31,460 nt of DNA from contig JAWBNW010000004.1 of the NCBI GenBank assembly GCA_039000685.1, positions 1-31,460 on the forward strand, given 5' to 3'. Of this stretch, positions 30,109 through 31,460 are shown piece after piece; within the stretch, counting starts at the first letter, position 1; each line of letters starts with the position of its first letter. This DNA comes from JAVZGQ01 sp039000685. Lineage in GTDB: Archaea > Aenigmatarchaeota > Aenigmatarchaeia > CG10238-14 > SCSR01. The position numbers were made by a program, and so were the translations under genes. The notes beneath the pieces are model-generated. The model was given only the letters and a program-made list of their open reading frames with translations. It was not told the origin of the DNA and ran no database searches.

Positions 30109-31460
30109 TTAATCCTCCTTCAATACAATTTTTGGATAAATTAACATACTCTTCAACTCATCTAACATCAGCTTGAAAGCATAGCTCATCTCAACATCAA
30201 CGATTTTGCTTTCTCCACAAACAGGACAAATTTTTCTGTTTTTTGTTCTATCAAATATTGCAACCAAACCACATTCAGAACAAACAGAAATAACTGTTTT
30301 ATCAGAATCAAATCTTTCTTTTAAGACTAAAGCCGCACCATGTGCTATCAGAACATCTTTTTCCATTTCGCCTAATCTAAGGCCACCTTCTTTGCTTCTT
30401 CCCTCTGTTGGCTGCCTTGTGAGCAAGGTTACCGGTCCCCTCGATCTTGCATGAATCTTGTTTGAAACAAGATGATCTAACTTTTGGTAAAAACAAGGAC
30501 CAATGAAAATTTCAGCTTCAAACTTCTTCCCAGTCCTACCATCAACCATCACTTCCTTCCCATCATTTCTAAACCCACAAGCCTTCAACATTGCTCTTAT
30601 TTCTTCTTCTGGAGTTGGGTTGAATGCTGAAGAATAGATTATTTTTCCCGAGAGGGCGGCAGCCTTAGCTGCAAGAGGTTCAAGCAATTGTCCGACAGTC
30701 ATTCTTGATGGAATACCATGTGGATTAAAAATAATATCAGGAACAACACCATTTTCTGTGAATGGCATATCTTCTTGTGGTAAAACAATCCCTATGACAC
30801 CTTTTTGTCCATGTCTACTTGCAAACTTATCTCCTATTTCAGGGATCTTAAGATTCCTGACCCTTACTTTAACAAGCTTCGTGCCGTCTATAGTTTCTGT
30901 TATAAAAATCTTGTCAACAATACCATAATCACCATGCCTCATTCTTACAGAAGTCTCTCTTATGTTTTCAATTCCAGTGATGAATTGATCCATGGTGCCC
31001 AAGAACCTCAGTGGTGAAATTCTTCCAACCAAAATTTCGTCAGATCCTATTTCTGTTTCTTGATTAACGATTCCATCCTCTGGTAAATGTTTATAAGCAT
31101 CTTCACCAGCATAGCCCCTCACACCAGGTTCAGGTATTCCTATTAAATCTTCCTGACCACCCATGTATCTTTTTTGCTCGGCTTCATAAGTTCTGAACAT
31201 GTAAGACCAGAAAAGACCTCTCTGAATTGAACTAGAGTTTATGATTATGGCATCATCCATATTGAATCCTTGGAAGCAAGCTACTGCAACTATGACATTT
31301 GCCCCATTTGGATGCTTTTCATAACCCGCGACTTTGTGGGCATGGGTTTGAACAAGTGGAACTTGAGGATAAATCAAAACATTTGATTTGGTGTCTACTC
31401 TGTTCAAGTAGTTTGTGGTGAAAAGACCGATGGATTGGCCGACCATCTTTGCACCATAAT
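30109..31460 (-). CDS. rpoB: DNA-directed RNA polymerase subunit B (3' part)
   Basis: C-terminal 450 residues of the second-largest subunit; the reading frame is open to the right edge (codons for YGAK precede the first visible ATG), so the gene continues outside. Motifs: GFNMDDAIIINSSS, KFASRHGQKGVIG (hybrid-binding region), PDIIFNPHGIPSRMTVGQLLE, and RGPVTLLTRQPTEGRSKEGGLRLGEME. A C-terminal zinc ribbon has CSECG and CPVCG. Whether it is a full-length B or a separate B' (rpoB1, as in methanogens) cannot be decided from this window. Confidence 0.96.
   Translation of the reverse strand, partial: YGAKMVGQSIGLFTTNYLNRVDTKSNVLIYPQVPLVQTHAHKVAGYEKHPNGANVIVAVACFQGFNMDDAIIINSSSIQRGLFWSYMFRTYEAEQKRYMGGQEDLIGIPEPGVRGYAGEDAYKHLPEDGIVNQETEIGSDEILVGRISPLRFLGTMDQFITGIENIRETSVRMRHGDYGIVDKIFITETIDGTKLVKVRVRNLKIPEIGDKFASRHGQKGVIGIVLPQEDMPFTENGVVPDIIFNPHGIPSRMTVGQLLEPLAAKAAALSGKIIYSSAFNPTPEEEIRAMLKACGFRNDGKEVMVDGRTGKKFEAEIFIGPCFYQKLDHLVSNKIHARSRGPVTLLTRQPTEGRSKEGGLRLGEMEKDVLIAHGAALVLKERFDSDKTVISVCSECGLVAIFDRTKNRKICPVCGESKIVDVEMSYAFKLMLDELKSMLIYPKIVLKED

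Overview
The window is a low-GC archaeal chromosome segment. The evidence is archaeal-type information processing throughout: split RNA polymerase A'/A'' subunits, EF-1A and EF-2, the ribosomal proteins eL24, eS28, L7Ae and eL30, family-B DNA polymerase, deoxyhypusine synthase, archaeal-type MetK and type II Met aminopeptidase. Many monocistronic genes have a TATA-like box about 25 nt before the start codon, as in leaderless transcripts, whereas operon-internal genes have GGTGA/GGAG ribosome sites. Genes are tightly packed. The EF-2 P-loop, unusual loops in uS12 and a multi-intron tRNA hint at a DPANN-type lineage, but the phylum cannot be fixed from the sequence alone.

Layout. 1-2141 (minus): ribosomal operon L7Ae - eS28 - eL24 - tRNA-Ala - uS13 - uS4 - uS11 (cut by the left edge). 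The tRNA-Ala appears to carry two very small introns. 2159-4680 (minus): GluRS and a MEMO1-family protein. 4795-5913: a winged-helix regulator facing a XerA-type recombinase. 5976-7187: MetK. 7233-9529: an accessory island with an unknown 110-aa protein, a 777-bp AT-rich gene-free region holding five direct repeats, a 214-aa coiled-coil/winged-helix protein, and a winged-helix plus zinc-ribbon pair. 9616-11322 (minus): acylphosphatase, a small conserved-looking protein, Met aminopeptidase and a winged-helix regulator. 11436-13286 (plus): a regulator with a 24-bp palindrome at its start, an AmmeMemoRadiSam radical SAM enzyme, a DUF59/MIP18 protein and a ferredoxin. 13279-16507 (minus): a membrane protein and PolB. 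16577-17665: deoxyhypusine synthase. 17666-20329 (minus): Ogg2 glycosylase, a 45-aa ORF, an internally deleted UPF0282 protein and CTP synthase. 20361-31460 (minus): the str/rpo operon region, read in transcription order as RpoB (cut by the right edge) - RpoA' - RpoA'' - eL30 - NusA-like - uS12 - uS7 - EF-2 - EF-1A - uS10. Between EF-1A and uS10 a fragment-like alkaline-phosphatase-family gene lies in the opposite orientation.

The genes mostly serve transcription, translation and DNA maintenance. The MEMO1 protein and the radical SAM enzyme are two of the three components of the AmmeMemoRadiSam group. The least explained parts are the 7.2-9.6 kb island with its repeated motifs, the two-intron tRNA, and the altered decoding-centre loops of uS12.
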